DNA from: Prado023 sp963714995
GTDB taxonomy: Bacteria; Actinomycetota; Actinomycetes; S36-B12; CAIYMF01
Assembly: GCA_963714995.1 (NCBI GenBank)
Contig: CAVQQP010000007.1
Span: forward strand, 1-64,000
Direction: 5' to 3'
Length of the DNA: 64,000 nucleotides
Made by a program: the position numbers and the translations under genes. The notes below the pieces were generated by a model. That model had not been told where the DNA came from and made no database searches. It was given only the letters and a program-made list of their open reading frames with translations. Shown here one piece after another: positions 19,995-31,118 of the stretch (the first letter of the stretch is position 1; each line of letters begins with the position of its first letter).

Positions 19995-21474
19995 TCACTC
20001 CGGGCCGAACAGCACGCCCGGATTGAGCAGCCCGTCGGGGTCGATGGTCGACTTGATCCGACGCATCCAGTCGATCGCCTCGGAGGACCGGGCCAGGTGC
20101 AGCTGACCCGCCTTCTGCCGGCCGATCCCGTGCTCGGCGCTGATGCTCCCGCCCAGCGCCGCGATCGCCTCGAGGACGCGTTCCGTGTCGGCCCCATCCG
20201 CCCCCACCAGCTGCACGTGCAGGTTGCCGTCAAGGGCGTGGCCGAAGAACCCCACCCAGGGCCGGTCGCCGCCGCGAGCCGCCGGCGCCGGGCGTCGCCC
20301 GGGGCGCGGGTCGGCCGCCCCCGCCGTGATCACCCACGACCGACCGGATCGCCGCCACGGCAGCATCCAGGTCGGCCAGCCGCACGCTCACGTCGAGCTT
20401 CTGCAGACCCGGTAGGGCTGCATACACCTCGGTCTGCCGCTCGCGCAGGGCCCAGAGCCGCTCCTTCTCGGCGGCACCCGTGCCCACTGCCACGACCTCG
20501 TCGGCCACCGGCGCGAAGCCCTCTGCCGTCCCCCCGTCGGCGACCTCCAGGAGCAGCATCCACGACGCCCCCTCGGGCAGCGGATCGGCCTGCTCGAGGG
20601 CGGACGCCGCGCGGGCGACCCCTGCCGCGTCGACGACCTCCGCGGCGAGCAGCGTCGGCTGACCCGCCTGGACCAGCCGGGCGCACCGCACCGCCTGAGC
20701 CAGGTCGGCGACGGCCAACAGCGCGACCGAGGACGGCCGGGGCTGGGGGTGCAGTGCGATCTCGACCTCCGTGACGACCCCGAGGGTGCCCTCGCTGCCG
20801 GCCAGGAGCGCGGTCAGGTCGTAGCCGCAGTTGTCCTTGCGGGGCCGGCCGACCGTGCCCACGACCCGGCCGTCGGCGAGGACCGCAACCAGCCCGCGGA
20901 CCTGCTCCCGCATCATCCCGTAGGCGCACACGCCCATCCCGCCGGCGTTCGTCGCGACCATCCCACCGACCGTGGCCGAGTCCCGGGCCGCAAGGTCGAC
21001 GCCGAAGTGCAGCCCCGCAGCCCGGGCGTGGGCGGCCAGGCCGGCAGCCGTGACCCCGGCGCCCACCACCACCGTCCGCTCGAGGACGTCCACGGGATCC
21101 CGGCGGTCCAGGCCCGTGGTCAGCAGCAGCAGGGCCGGACGATCGGGCACCGACCCGCCGACCAGGCCGGTGTTGCCGCCCTGAACCTGCACGGCGATCC
21201 CCGCGGCACGCGCGGCCCTCAGCACGGCAGCGACCTGCTCCGTCGTGCGGGGGTGGACCGCCCCGAGCGCCGGTCCGCTCCAGCGCCCCGTCCAGTCGAC
21301 GCAGTGCCCGGCGAGGAGGGCGGGGTCGGTCGTGACGGCGATCCCGGCCGCATCCAGGGCGCGGCAGAGGCCGGGGGGCAGGGCGGCGAGCTGGTCGGCG
21401 GGCTGGTCGGCGGGCTGGTCGGCGCCGGGCCCGTCGGGGGCCGGACCGCTCGGTCGGTCAGGGGACGTGGTCAC
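19995..21474 (-). CDS. FAD-linked oxidase (D-lactate/glycolate dehydrogenase type), frameshift near 20250-20340
   Basis: About 490 residues with a PCMH FAD-binding domain (about 55-235: VQGGNTGLVGGSVP, TVGGMVATNAGGMGVCAYGMMREQ, the latter split by a normal loop, and GSEGTLGVVTEV) and the C-terminal FAD-oxidase domain (GHALDGNLHVQLVG, SAEHGIGRQK, DPDGLLNPGVLFG). The family oxidises D-2-hydroxyacids. The two domains are in different frames; the break falls in a Gly/Pro-rich stretch that cannot be placed exactly. N-terminal QPADQPADQ is a short repeat. GTG start with AGGA about 8 nt upstream. Substrate not predictable. Confidence 0.85.
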
Positions 21475-21727
21475 GGGGACATCCTGCCCAGAGGGCGCGG
21501 TCGAGCCCCAGCCGAGACCTCGATCGGCGGCACCGGGCCGGAGCGGAACTCCTCGACCGCGCCCCGAACCCAGGCGTGCGGGCGGGTGTCGCCGACCCAT
21601 CGGTGAACACCGGGAGAACGTCGCTCGGGCCGGTCGGCGCCACCGCGCGTCGGCTGCGGCGTGATGTCAGGATGACAGTCATGCACGGCGGGACTCGTCG
21701 TGCTGTCGAACGAGGAGGAGCCCTTCA

Positions 21728-22757
<1,030 letters not shown>

Positions 22758-22775
22758 GCAGCACCCCAGCACGTC

Positions 22776-22813
22776 ACGACGGCGGACCCGGGCAGCACCG
22801 GGCCCGCCGTCGT
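22776..22813 (+). terminator. strong hairpin terminator after fba
   Basis: A 16-bp stem with one mismatch (22776-22791 with 22798-22813) and loop GCAGCA, 19 bp after the fba stop. The following bases are not T-rich, as is common in actinobacteria. Confidence 0.7.
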
Positions 22814-22909
22814 CGCGTTCGCGCCCAACACACCCACGTCGCCGCCACACCCGCGCGCGCCGCCCGCCCCCGACGTGCTGGCGCTGCCTTCCGTGGCCAA
22901 CGCCAGCGT

Positions 22910-22952
22910 TGTGTCATCGATCCGGCACTCCAACTGCTGGATCCATGACACA
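22910..22952. repeat. palindromic repeat family B, left copy
   Basis: Arms 22910-22927 (TGTGTCATCGATCCGGCA) and 22935-22952, 7-nt loop CTCCAAC, two mismatches. The left arm is identical over all 18 bases to that of the copy at 23952. It lies 85 bp before the endonuclease ORF. Confidence 0.9.
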
Positions 22953-23036
22953 GCGGGCGGCTGAGCATCTGCCAACCCCCAGTGGCTGTGGACGGACGCT
23001 GGTCGATCTGCGATTCGCCCGAGACACTCACTGCCC

Positions 23037-23990
23037 ATGGGACCCCGGCTGACCCCGCAGGCTCGCGCGCTGCTGCTGGAGCAGCGAGGCCTCATCGCCG
23101 ACTGGCAGGCCGCAGACGTCGGACTGTGCCGTCGGACCCTGCTGCGCGCCACCGGAAACGGGTGGGAGCAGCACGGACTCCGCGTCTTCAGCGACCGCCC
23201 TGGGGATCTGAGCGCCGGCCAACTGCGAATGGCTGGGCTGCTGGAGGCGGGGCCTGGCGCCTTGCTCACCGGGTGCAGCGCCCTGACCGAGTCCGGCTGG
23301 ACGGGTGGTGGCGACCACGTCGATGTCCTGGTCCCGCGCAGTTCGCGGGGCCTGCGCAGGACTCGGCTCCCGTGGCTGCGGCTGCACCTCCGCGAGGAAC
23401 TCCCAGACCGAGGGGGAGTCCCAGCTCGGGCACCCAGTGCGGCCGCGGTCATCGATGCGTGCACGTGGGCCCGAACCTCCCGTGAGGTCCTGATGATCGT
23501 CGTCAGCTCTGCGCAGCAGCGCTTGGCCTCGCCACGGCTGCTGCAGCGCGAGGTGAATGGCCGACAGCGAGTTCCCAATCGCCGGTGGATCGAGGAGGCC
23601 CTGCTGGCCCTGTCCGACGGCGCGCACAGCACGCACGAGGCCGACTTCCTTCGGGAGTGCCGCAGGCGCGGACTGCCCAAGCCCCAGATGCAGACCCGGC
23701 GGATCGACGCGCTCGGCGGCCGGCGCCGGACCGATGCCGAGTTCCGCCTGGCGGACGGCCGCCTCGTGATCGTGGAGATCGATGGCGTGGGGCACCTGGC
23801 CGTCGACTCGTGGCACGCGGACCTCGCGCGACACAACGCCCTCACTGTGTCGACCGGCGCGCTGATCCTGCGTGTCACCGGATGGGAGATCCGCAACAAC
23901 CCGGACGCGTTCTTCGGCCTCCTCGCCCCCCTCGTGCTGGACGTCGGATGCTGTGTCATCGATCCGGCAATCCAAGTGCTGGATCGATGA
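23037..23990 (+). CDS. DUF559-type predicted endonuclease with AbiEi-like N terminus
   Basis: A 317-residue protein of a variable actinobacterial family. The N-terminal part (about 5-110: EQRGLIADWQAADVGLCRRTL, AGLLEAGPGALLTGCSAL, VDVLVP) resembles AbiEi-type antitoxin domains. The C-terminal part is PD-(D/E)XK-like: Glu in STHEADFLRE, Asp in RRTDAEFRL (about 233), then VIVEIDGVGH (about 244-253) and a WHADLARHN helix. No partner toxin gene is adjacent. The gene lies alone between fba and purA, bounded on both sides by the same palindrome; the right copy encodes the last residues (CVIDPAIQVLDR) and contains the TGA. GACACT lies 8 nt before the ATG. Function unknown; defence or mobility is possible. 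Confidence 0.8.
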   Translation: MGPRLTPQARALLLEQRGLIADWQAADVGLCRRTLLRATGNGWEQHGLRVFSDRPGDLSAGQLRMAGLLEAGPGALLTGCSALTESGWTGGGDHVDVLVPRSSRGLRRTRLPWLRLHLREELPDRGGVPARAPSAAAVIDACTWARTSREVLMIVVSSAQQRLASPRLLQREVNGRQRVPNRRWIEEALLALSDGAHSTHEADFLRECRRRGLPKPQMQTRRIDALGGRRRTDAEFRLADGRLVIVEIDGVGHLAVDSWHADLARHNALTVSTGALILRVTGWEIRNNPDAFFGLLAPLVLDVGCCVIDPAIQVLDR

Positions 23991-23994
23991 CACA
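23952..23994. repeat. palindromic repeat family B, right copy
   Basis: Arms 23952-23969 and 23977-23994 with loop ATCCAAG; one mismatch in 18 bp. The stop codon of the endonuclease gene lies in the right arm. Also a plausible bidirectional terminator between this gene and purA. Confidence 0.9.
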
Positions 23995-24102
23995 GGGATC
24001 GGTCGTGGGGCCCGAGCGGCGCTAGTGTGGGCTGGCACCACCGTGGCGGGGGTGCGGGTTCCGTGCGTCGTGCAGGGCGCACGCCTGAGGGTGGAGGCAC
24101 CG

Positions 24103-25389
24103 ATGCCGGCAATCGTGATCGTGGGAGCCCAGTGGGGCGACGAGGGCAAGGGCAAGGCGACCGACCTCCTCGGCGGCCGGGCCGACTACGTGGTGCGCTA
24201 CCAGGGCGGCAACAACGCCGGGCACACGGTGGTGATCGGCGACGCGAAGTTCGCGCTGCACCTGCTGCCCAGCGGGATCCTGTCGCCCACGTGCGTGCCG
24301 GTGATCGGCAACGGCGTGGTCGTCGACCTCGAGGTGCTGTTCCACGAGATGGACGGCCTGATCGCCCGCGGCGTGGACCCCTCGCGCCTGGTCATCAGCG
24401 CCAACGCCCACATCATCACGCCGTACAACGTCACCCTCGACAAGGTCACCGAGCGCTTCCTGGGCAAGGCGAAGATCGGGACCACCGGCCGCGGCATCGG
24501 CCCGACGTACGGCGACAAGATGGCGCGCGTCGGCATCCGCATCCAGGACCTGATGGATCCCTCGATCCTGCACCGCAAGGTGGAGGGCGCACTGGTCAAC
24601 AAGAACCAGGCCCTGGTCAAGGTGTTCAACCGCCGGGCGGTCGAGGTCGACCAGACGGTGGAGCACCTGCTCTCCTACGCCGACCGGCTCCGGCCGCACG
24701 TCGTCGACACCGCCCTGCTGCTCAACGACGCGCTGGACCGAGGGGAGACCGTCGTGCTCGAGGGCGGCCAGGGCACGCTGCTCGACGTCGACCACGGCAC
24801 CTACCCGTACGTCACCTCGTCGAACCCGACGGCGGGCGGCGCGTGCACCGGCTCCGGGATCGGCCCGACCCGGATCGACCGCGTCCTGGGCATCCTCAAG
24901 GCCTACACGACGCGCGTGGGCGAGGGACCGTTCCCCACCGAGCTGTTCGACGACGACGGCGAGAAGCTGCGCACGATCGGCGGCGAGGTCGGGGTGACGA
25001 CCGGGCGCAACCGGCGCTGCGGATGGTTCGACGCGCCCATCGCCCGCTACGCCACACGGGTGAACGGCATGACCGACTACTTCCTGACCAAGCTCGATGT
25101 GCTCAGCGCGTTCGACGAGATCCCGGTGTGCGTGGGCTACGACGTGGACGGCACCCGCGTGGACGAGGTGCCCACGACGCAGACGGAGTTCCACCACGCA
25201 ATCCCCGTCTACGAGGTGCTTCCGGGCTGGAGCACCGACATCTCCGACGTCCGGGACTTCGCCGACCTGCCCGCCAACTGCCGGGCCTACGTGCGGTTCC
25301 TGGAGGAGCAGTCGGGGTGCCGGGTGTCGGCCATTGGGGTGGGACCCGACCGCGACGCCACCCTCGTGCTCAACGACCTGCTGATCTGA
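24103..25389 (+). CDS. purA: adenylosuccinate synthetase
   Basis: A 428-residue enzyme joining IMP and aspartate with GTP to adenylosuccinate, the first step from IMP to AMP. The P-loop GAQWGDEGKGKATDLL is at the N terminus, followed by RYQGGNNAGHTVVI, IGTTGRGIGPTYGDK, the IMP loop EGGQGTLLDVDHGTYPYVTS and the C-terminal GTTGR equivalent VTTGRNRRCGWFD. Full length, no break. ATG at 24103 preceded by GGTGGAGG with good spacing. The pyrimidine-free promoter region 24000-24100 has a possible TAGTGT -10 near 24025. Confidence 0.97.
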   Translation: MPAIVIVGAQWGDEGKGKATDLLGGRADYVVRYQGGNNAGHTVVIGDAKFALHLLPSGILSPTCVPVIGNGVVVDLEVLFHEMDGLIARGVDPSRLVISANAHIITPYNVTLDKVTERFLGKAKIGTTGRGIGPTYGDKMARVGIRIQDLMDPSILHRKVEGALVNKNQALVKVFNRRAVEVDQTVEHLLSYADRLRPHVVDTALLLNDALDRGETVVLEGGQGTLLDVDHGTYPYVTSSNPTAGGACTGSGIGPTRIDRVLGILKAYTTRVGEGPFPTELFDDDGEKLRTIGGEVGVTTGRNRRCGWFDAPIARYATRVNGMTDYFLTKLDVLSAFDEIPVCVGYDVDGTRVDEVPTTQTEFHHAIPVYEVLPGWSTDISDVRDFADLPANCRAYVRFLEEQSGCRVSAIGVGPDRDATLVLNDLLI

Positions 25390-25404
25390 GCCGATAACGG
25401 GGGC

Positions 25405-26692
25405 ATGCGCACGGTTCGCCTTGTCTCCCATGCCCTCGTCGCCGGCACCCTGGTGCTCGCTGCCGCCACGCCCGCCCTCGCCCAGGGCACCCCGCGGGCG
25501 GCGGTGACCCCCGCGGGGCTCGCCTCGCCCAGCGTGGTGCGCGCCGACGGCCCGCAGGTCGCGCTGTCCAGCGGCTCCGAGTTCGCGCCCGGGGCCCGGG
25601 TGGCACGGTTCAAGACCGTCAACGCCTGCACGCGCGACTACTACATGATCCGGTCCTGGATGGAGCACTTCGAGGCCACCGGCGGCGGCACGCTCACGCT
25701 CGCACCCGGCACCTACCGGATCCCGAGCACCATCTACGTGCCCTCGAACACCACGATCCAGCTCGCAGCCGGGACGACCCTGCTCAAGACCAACAGGACG
25801 TGCACCAAGAAGTTCAAGGCCGCGTCCTCGATGTTCATGCTGGTGCCCCCGTCCCTGGGCAAGCGCAGCGGCGCCGTCGGCGGGTACGGGGGCGCGTCGA
25901 ACATCGCGATCCTGGGTGCCGGGGGCGGCCAGTCGGTGATCGACCTCGCCGGCATCCGCAACTCACTGGGGATCATCGCCGGACACAACCAGAACGTCCG
26001 GATCGAGGGCATCCGGTTCACGAACATGAACAACAACCACTTCATCGAGATGGACGCCAACCTCAACTCGGTGATCCGCAACAACGAGTTCCTCGGCGCC
26101 ACGGGGAGCACCCGCCGGTCGGCCGAGGCGGTCAACCTCGACACCCCCGACCGGCTCACCGATGGCTTCGGCTCGAAGTGGAGCGACCTCGACACCACCG
26201 CGAACCAGAACATCCTCGTCGAGGGCAATGTGTTCGCGAACATGGTCCGCGGCCTGGGCACGCACAACTTCTCCGGCGGGCAGTACCACACGGGCATCGC
26301 CGTTGTGGGCAACCAGTTCCTGAACATGCGCAACGACGCCATCCGGGTGATGAACTGGCGCAGACTCGGCGATCATCGGCAACACGTTCGACGGCGTGTG
26401 GTGCCCGGGACAGGGCAACGACTGCCGCGGGATCCTGGCCAGTGGCGCCGAGGACCTGACCGTGCGGGGCAACGTGTTCGCCAACATGACCCGCGCCATG
26501 CAGTTCATGCCGTGGGCGAATGACGGGAAGGCGGCCGTGTACGGCGTCACCTACAACGCCCTCACGCCCAACAACCTGATCGAGCTCGCGAACAACGTCG
26601 CCGGTCCCGGCCTGCAGCGCCCCGAGGCGATCATCAACCCCGAGTTCCGGGTCTTCTGGCCCGCGCAACTTGTGCGGTTCTCCGGGACCTGA
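25405..26692 (+). CDS. secreted parallel beta-helix (pectate-lyase-fold) protein, frameshift near 26363
   Basis: About 429 residues. A Sec signal peptide is plain (positive MRTVR, hydrophobic stretch to about 25, cleavage near ALA-QG). The rest has the periodic pattern of right-handed beta-helix coils (TLTLAPGTYRIPSTIYVPSNTTI, NVRIEGIRFTNMNNNHFIEM, NILVEGNVFANMVRG, NQFLNMRNDAIRVMN). Polysaccharide lyases and hydrolases share this fold; no catalytic residues are secure enough to say which. One surplus A near 26363 splits the frame: removing it gives WRDSAIIGNTFDGVWCPGQ. Cys in the late coils may form a disulphide. Starts 16 bp after purA. Confidence 0.8.
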
Positions 26693-26763
26693 TCGGCAGC
26701 ATCGGCGATCCGGCCAGCAGCGCCCGACGGCGGGGAGTCCCGCACGCCGGTAGCGTGACGGCC

Positions 26764-27834
26764 ATGACCCACCTCTTCTCGCCGCTCGATCTGCGAGGCA
26801 CGCACCTGCGCAACCGGATCATGGTCTCGCCGATGTGCCAGTACTCCGTGGAGGACCAGAGCGGGGTCCCGACGCCGTGGCACATGGTCCACCTCGGTGG
26901 CCTTGCCCGCGGTGGGGCAGGGCTGGTGATGGCCGAGGCCACCTCCGTGGTGCCCGAGGGCCGGATCAGCCCGCAGGACACCGGGCTGTGGTCCGACGCG
27001 CAGGCGCAGGCATGGGCGCCGATCGTGGAGTTCATCCAGGGGCAGGGGGCGGTCGCCGGGGTCCAGCTGGCGCATGCCGGCAACAAGGCGTCGACGTACC
27101 GGCCCTGGAGCGGGAGGGGGAGCGTGCCCGCGGCCGAGGGCGGCTGGACCACCGTCGGCCCCACCAGCACCGGGTACCCGGGCTACGCGGCCCCCCGAGC
27201 ACTGACGGCCGACGAGCTGCCCGGTGTCGTCGCAGCATTCGTGGCCGCGACCGAGCGCGCGCTGGCGGCCGGGTTCGACACCGTCGAGGTGCATGCGGCC
27301 CATGGCTACCTGCTCCACCAGTTCCTCTCGCCGCTGTCGAACGACCGGACCGACGGGTACGGCGGGGATCTCGCCGGTCGTTCCCGGCTGCTGCGCGAGG
27401 TCGTCGCCGCGGTCCGGGCCGCCTGGCCGGAGGACCGCGCCCTGCTGGTGCGGATCAGCGCCACCGACTGGGTCACCGGGGGGCACACCCTCGACGACAG
27501 CGTGGTGGTGGCCGGCTGGCTGCGCGACCTCGGGGTGGACCTCATCGACGTCTCCAGCGGCGGCGTGAGCCCGACGCAGGACATCACCCCGGGGCCCGGG
27601 TACCAGGTGGCGCTTGCTGCGCGGATCCGGCGCGAGGCGGGGATCCCCGTGGCCGCGGTCGGGATGATCACCGAGCCCGTCCAGGCCGAGGCGATCCTGG
27701 CTGAGGGGTCAGCAGACGTGGTCGCGCTCGCCCGGGTCCTGCTGCGCGACCCGCAGTGGCCGTTGCGCGCCGCCCATGAGCTGGGCGCGGAGGCCCCCTG
27801 GCCACCACAGCTGCTGCGCGGACGGTTCACCTGA
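26764..27834 (+). CDS. Old Yellow Enzyme, YqjM-like NADH:flavin oxidoreductase
   Basis: A 356-residue FMN TIM-barrel ene-reductase. Family marks are the redox-tuning Cys in MVSPMCQYS (about 23-27), the HLGG strand, QLAHAGNKAS, the catalytic pair and Tyr in VEVHAAHGYLLHQFLSPLSN with the FMN-site RTDGYGG, and VGMITEPVQAE near the C terminus. It reduces activated C=C bonds of enals, enones or nitro compounds with NAD(P)H; natural substrate unknown. The ATG at 26764 has TAGCGT 7 nt upstream, so a leaderless start; GTG at 26755 is the less likely alternative. Confidence 0.93.
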   Translation: MTHLFSPLDLRGTHLRNRIMVSPMCQYSVEDQSGVPTPWHMVHLGGLARGGAGLVMAEATSVVPEGRISPQDTGLWSDAQAQAWAPIVEFIQGQGAVAGVQLAHAGNKASTYRPWSGRGSVPAAEGGWTTVGPTSTGYPGYAAPRALTADELPGVVAAFVAATERALAAGFDTVEVHAAHGYLLHQFLSPLSNDRTDGYGGDLAGRSRLLREVVAAVRAAWPEDRALLVRISATDWVTGGHTLDDSVVVAGWLRDLGVDLIDVSSGGVSPTQDITPGPGYQVALAARIRREAGIPVAAVGMITEPVQAEAILAEGSADVVALARVLLRDPQWPLRAAHELGAEAPWPPQLLRGRFT

Positions 27835-27860
27835 CGCCCAACCCGTCCCACCGGCGGACG

Positions 27861-27903
27861 TGGTCGTCGATTCGGTCGATCTGAGCGACCGAATCGAGTA
27901 CCG
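27861..27903. repeat. palindromic repeat family A, copy 2
   Basis: Arms 27862-27878 (GGTCGTCGATTCGGTCG) and 27886-27902, loop ATCTGAG, two mismatches. Intergenic, 27 bp after the stop of the OYE gene and before the pntA promoter. The remainder of 27904-28096 has no gene; a TAGGTT box lies near 28060. Confidence 0.85.
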
Positions 27904-28096
27904 GCCCGTGCAGGTGGGCCGGGTGGCCCAGGCGAGAGGACCGGGTGACCCGCTCGGCCCGGAGCGCCCGGGACCTGTGTCCACGCCCCGGCCGGGACCT
28001 ACGTCCTGACCTCCGTCGGGGGGCCTCACCCACGTGCAGACCCCCGCGCCGGAGGAGGTAGGTTCGGCCACGACCGCTTCGGCGAGAGGAAGAGTC

Positions 28097-29641
28097 GTGC
28101 GCATCGGTGTGCCCAAGGAGTCCAAGCCCGGTGAACGCCGGGTAGCCGCCACCCCCAAGACCGTCGAGCAGATCATCAAGCTCGGATATGACGTGTCCAT
28201 CGAGTCCGGCGCGGGTGCCGGGGCGTCGTTCGACGACGCCGCCTACCGCGCCGCGGGTGCCGAGGTCGTCGGCAGCGAGGTGTGGGACAGCGAGATCATC
28301 CTGAAGATCAACGCCCCCTCGCAGGACGAGGTGCAGCGCCTGCAGGCCGGCCAGACCCTGGTGAGCCTGCTGGCCCCCGCCCTGGACCCCGACCTCGTCA
28401 GCGCCCTGTCGGCCCGCGGGGTCACGGCCCTGGCCATGGACGCGGTTCCGCGCATCTCGCGCGCCCAGTCCCTGGACGTGCTGAGCTCGATGGCCAACAT
28501 CGGCGGCTACCGCGCCGTCATCGAGGCCGCGAACGAGTTCGGGTCGTTCTTCACCGGCCAGGTCACGGCCGCGGGCAAGGTCCCGCCGGCCAAGGTCCTG
28601 GTCGTCGGCGCCGGCGTGGCCGGCCTGGCCGCGATCGGCACCGCGAGCAGCCTGGGCGCGATCGTCCGGGCGTTCGATGCCCGCTCCGAGGTGGGCGAGC
28701 AGGTGGAGTCGATGGGTGCGGAGTTCCTGCGGATCGAGGTCGAGGACACCGGGCCCAGCGCCACCGGCTACGCCAAGGAGATGGGCGAGGACTTCAACCG
28801 CAAGGCCGCCGAGCTGTACGCGCAGCAGGCCAAGGACGTCGACATCGTCATCACCACCGCGCTCATCCCCGGCAGGCCGGCCCCGCGCCTGCTGACCGAG
28901 GAGATGGTCGCCTCGATGAAGCCGGGCAGCGTCGTGGTCGACATGGCCGCGGCCAACGGCGGCAACGTCGCCGGCAGCCGGCCCGACGAGCGGGTGGTCA
29001 CCGACAACGGCGTCATCATCCTGGGCTACACCGACCTGCCGGGGCGGCTGCCCACCCAGGCCTCGCAGCTGTTCGGCACCAACCTGGTGAACCTGCTCAA
29101 GCTGATGACCCCGGAGAAGGACGGCCAGGCCGTCCTCGACCTCGACGACGTCGTCCAGCGCGGCATGACCGTCGTGAAGCAGGGCGAGGTGCTCTGGCCC
29201 CCGCCCCCGGTGCAGGTCTCGGCCGCGCCGGTGGCTGCCGCGGCAGCCGCGCCACCGGAACCCGCTCCTCCGAAGAAGAAGATGAGTCCGACGGCCAAGC
29301 TCGGCTGGATGGGGGTCGGCGCGGCAGTCTTCCTGCTGATCTCGGCCTTCTCGCCCGAGCCGTTCCTCGGCCACTTCATGGTGTTCATGCTCTCGGTCGT
29401 CATCGGGTTCTACGTGATCGGCAACGTGCACCATGCGCTGCACACCCCGCTGATGTCGGTGACCAACGCCATCAGCGGCATCATCCTCGTCGGCGCGCTG
29501 CTCCAGGTGGGCCACGGCGAGGTCTGGGTGTCGGTCCTGGCCTTCATCGGGATCCTGGTGGCCAGCATCAACGTCTTCGGCGGGTTCACCGTCACGGGCC
29601 GGATGCTGCAGATGTTCAAGCGTGAGGATGCGGTCCGATGA
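28097..29641 (+). CDS. pntA: proton-translocating NAD(P) transhydrogenase alpha subunit
   Basis: A 514-residue subunit. The NAD-binding soluble part starts with RIGVPKESKPGERRVAATP and has the Rossmann loop VVGAGVAGLAAIGTASSLGA (about 172-191) and DFNRKAAELYAQQAKDVD. After an Ala/Pro-rich linker there are about four membrane helices (WMGVGAAVFLLISAF onward). This is the E. coli-type fused alpha chain, not the split PntAA/PntAB. It couples hydride transfer between NADH and NADP to proton entry, supplying NADPH. GTG at 28097 with AGAGG eight bases upstream; the longer reading from 28034 has no ribosome site. Confidence 0.95.
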   Translation: MRIGVPKESKPGERRVAATPKTVEQIIKLGYDVSIESGAGAGASFDDAAYRAAGAEVVGSEVWDSEIILKINAPSQDEVQRLQAGQTLVSLLAPALDPDLVSALSARGVTALAMDAVPRISRAQSLDVLSSMANIGGYRAVIEAANEFGSFFTGQVTAAGKVPPAKVLVVGAGVAGLAAIGTASSLGAIVRAFDARSEVGEQVESMGAEFLRIEVEDTGPSATGYAKEMGEDFNRKAAELYAQQAKDVDIVITTALIPGRPAPRLLTEEMVASMKPGSVVVDMAAANGGNVAGSRPDERVVTDNGVIILGYTDLPGRLPTQASQLFGTNLVNLLKLMTPEKDGQAVLDLDDVVQRGMTVVKQGEVLWPPPPVQVSAAPVAAAAAAPPEPAPPKKKMSPTAKLGWMGVGAAVFLLISAFSPEPFLGHFMVFMLSVVIGFYVIGNVHHALHTPLMSVTNAISGIILVGALLQVGHGEVWVSVLAFIGILVASINVFGGFTVTGRMLQMFKREDAVR

Positions 29642-31073
29642 CGATCTCACTGAGCCTGATCCTCGGCGCGTACATCGTCGCCGGCCTGATGTTCATCCTC
29701 GCCCTGGCGGGTCTGTCCAAGCACGAGACGGCGCCGGCGGGCAACCGCTACGGCATCATCGGGATGGCCGTCGCCCTGGTCATCACGGTCCTCGCGGCGG
29801 TCGCCGGCGTGGACGCTTCCGCGGATGCACTCGACCGCAAGGGCACCGGCTGACCGGCCTGGCGCTCATCGCCGCGGCCATGGCGATCGGTGGTGCCATC
29901 GGCATCTGGCGCGCCCGTCGGGTCGAGATGACCGGCATGCCCGAGCTGATCGCCATGCTGCACAGCTTCGTCGGCCTGGCCGCGGTGCTCGTCGGCTGGA
30001 ACAGCTCGTACGAGACCGACGTCCTGTACCCGAGCATCCACGACGTCGAGGTGTTCGTCGGGGTCTTCATCGGTGCCGTGACGTTCACCGGCTCGATCGT
30101 CGCGTACCTGAAGCTGTCGGCGAAGATCAAGTCCGCACCGCTGATGCTGCCCGCCCACAACGCCATCAACCTGGGCATCATCGTCGCCTTCTTCGTGATG
30201 ACCGCGGCGTACACGCTCGTCCCCGCCGACGACATGGTCCTGCGCCAGTCGCTGCTCGGCGCGATGACGCTGCTGGCCCTGTTCCTCGGCTGGCACCTGG
30301 TGGCCTCGATCGGCGGCGGCGACATGCCGGTCGTGGTCTCCATGCTGAACAGCTACTCCGGCTGGGCTGCGGCGGCCGCAGGCTTCCTGCTCAACAACGA
30401 CCTGCTGATCATCACCGGTGCCCTCGTCGGCTCCTCGGGTGCGTACCTGTCCTACATCATGTGCCGGGCGATGAACCGCTCGTTCATCTCGGTGATCGCC
30501 GGTGGGTTCGGCGTCGAGGCGGGGACGGTGGCCTCCGATGTGGACTACGGCGAGCACCGCGAGATCACGGCCGAGGGGGCCGCCGAGTTGCTCACCGAGG
30601 CGCACTCGGTGATCATCACGCCGGGCTACGGCATGGCGGTCGCCCAGGCGCAGTACCCGGTCGCCGAGCTCACCCGCAAGCTGCGCGAGCGCGGGGTCGA
30701 CGTCCGCTTCGGCATCCACCCGGTGGCCGGGCGCCTGCCCGGGCACATGAACGTGCTGCTCGCCGAGGCGAAGGTGCCCTACGACATCGTCCTGGAGATG
30801 GACGAGGTCAACCCCGACATGCCCGACACCGACGTGGTGCTGGTGATCGGCGCCAACGACACCGTCAACCCCGCGGCCATCGACGAGCCGGGCAGCCCGA
30901 TCGCGGGCATGCCCGTGCTCACCGTGTGGCAGGCCAAGGACGTGATCGTGTTCAAGCGCTCCATGGCCACGGGCTACGCGGGCGTGCAGAACCCGCTGTT
31001 CTTCAAGGAGAACACCCAGATGCTCTTCGGCGACGCCAAGGACCGGGTCGAGGACATCATCAAGGCCCTGTAG
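29638..31073 (+). CDS. pntB: NAD(P) transhydrogenase beta subunit, frameshift between 29820 and 29860
   Basis: About 478 residues. Its ATG overlaps the pntA stop. The first helices (MTISLSLILGAYIVAGLMFILALAGLSKHETAPAGNRYGI, quoted here only as extent to residue 40) are followed by the break, after which IGIWRARRVEMTGMPELIA and HSFVGLAAVLVGWNS continue the same membrane domain. The NADP-binding domain is intact: ITPGYGMAVAQAQYPVAEL, RFGIHPVAGRLPGHMNVLLAEA, VIGANDTVNPAA and FKRSMATGYAGVQNPLF. Both parts are well conserved, so I treat the shift as an error in the sequence rather than decay. The transcript may end at the hairpin 31119-31150. Confidence 0.92.
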
Positions 31074-31118
31074 CCGCACGTGCGCCGCATCCTCACCGGC
31101 GCAGACCCTCCGCAACGC

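Noticed and set aside
22910..23994. The flanking palindromes as terminal inverted repeats of an insertion sequence
   Set aside because: Each copy is a complete hairpin and the two are in the same orientation; there is no transposase and no obvious target-site duplication.
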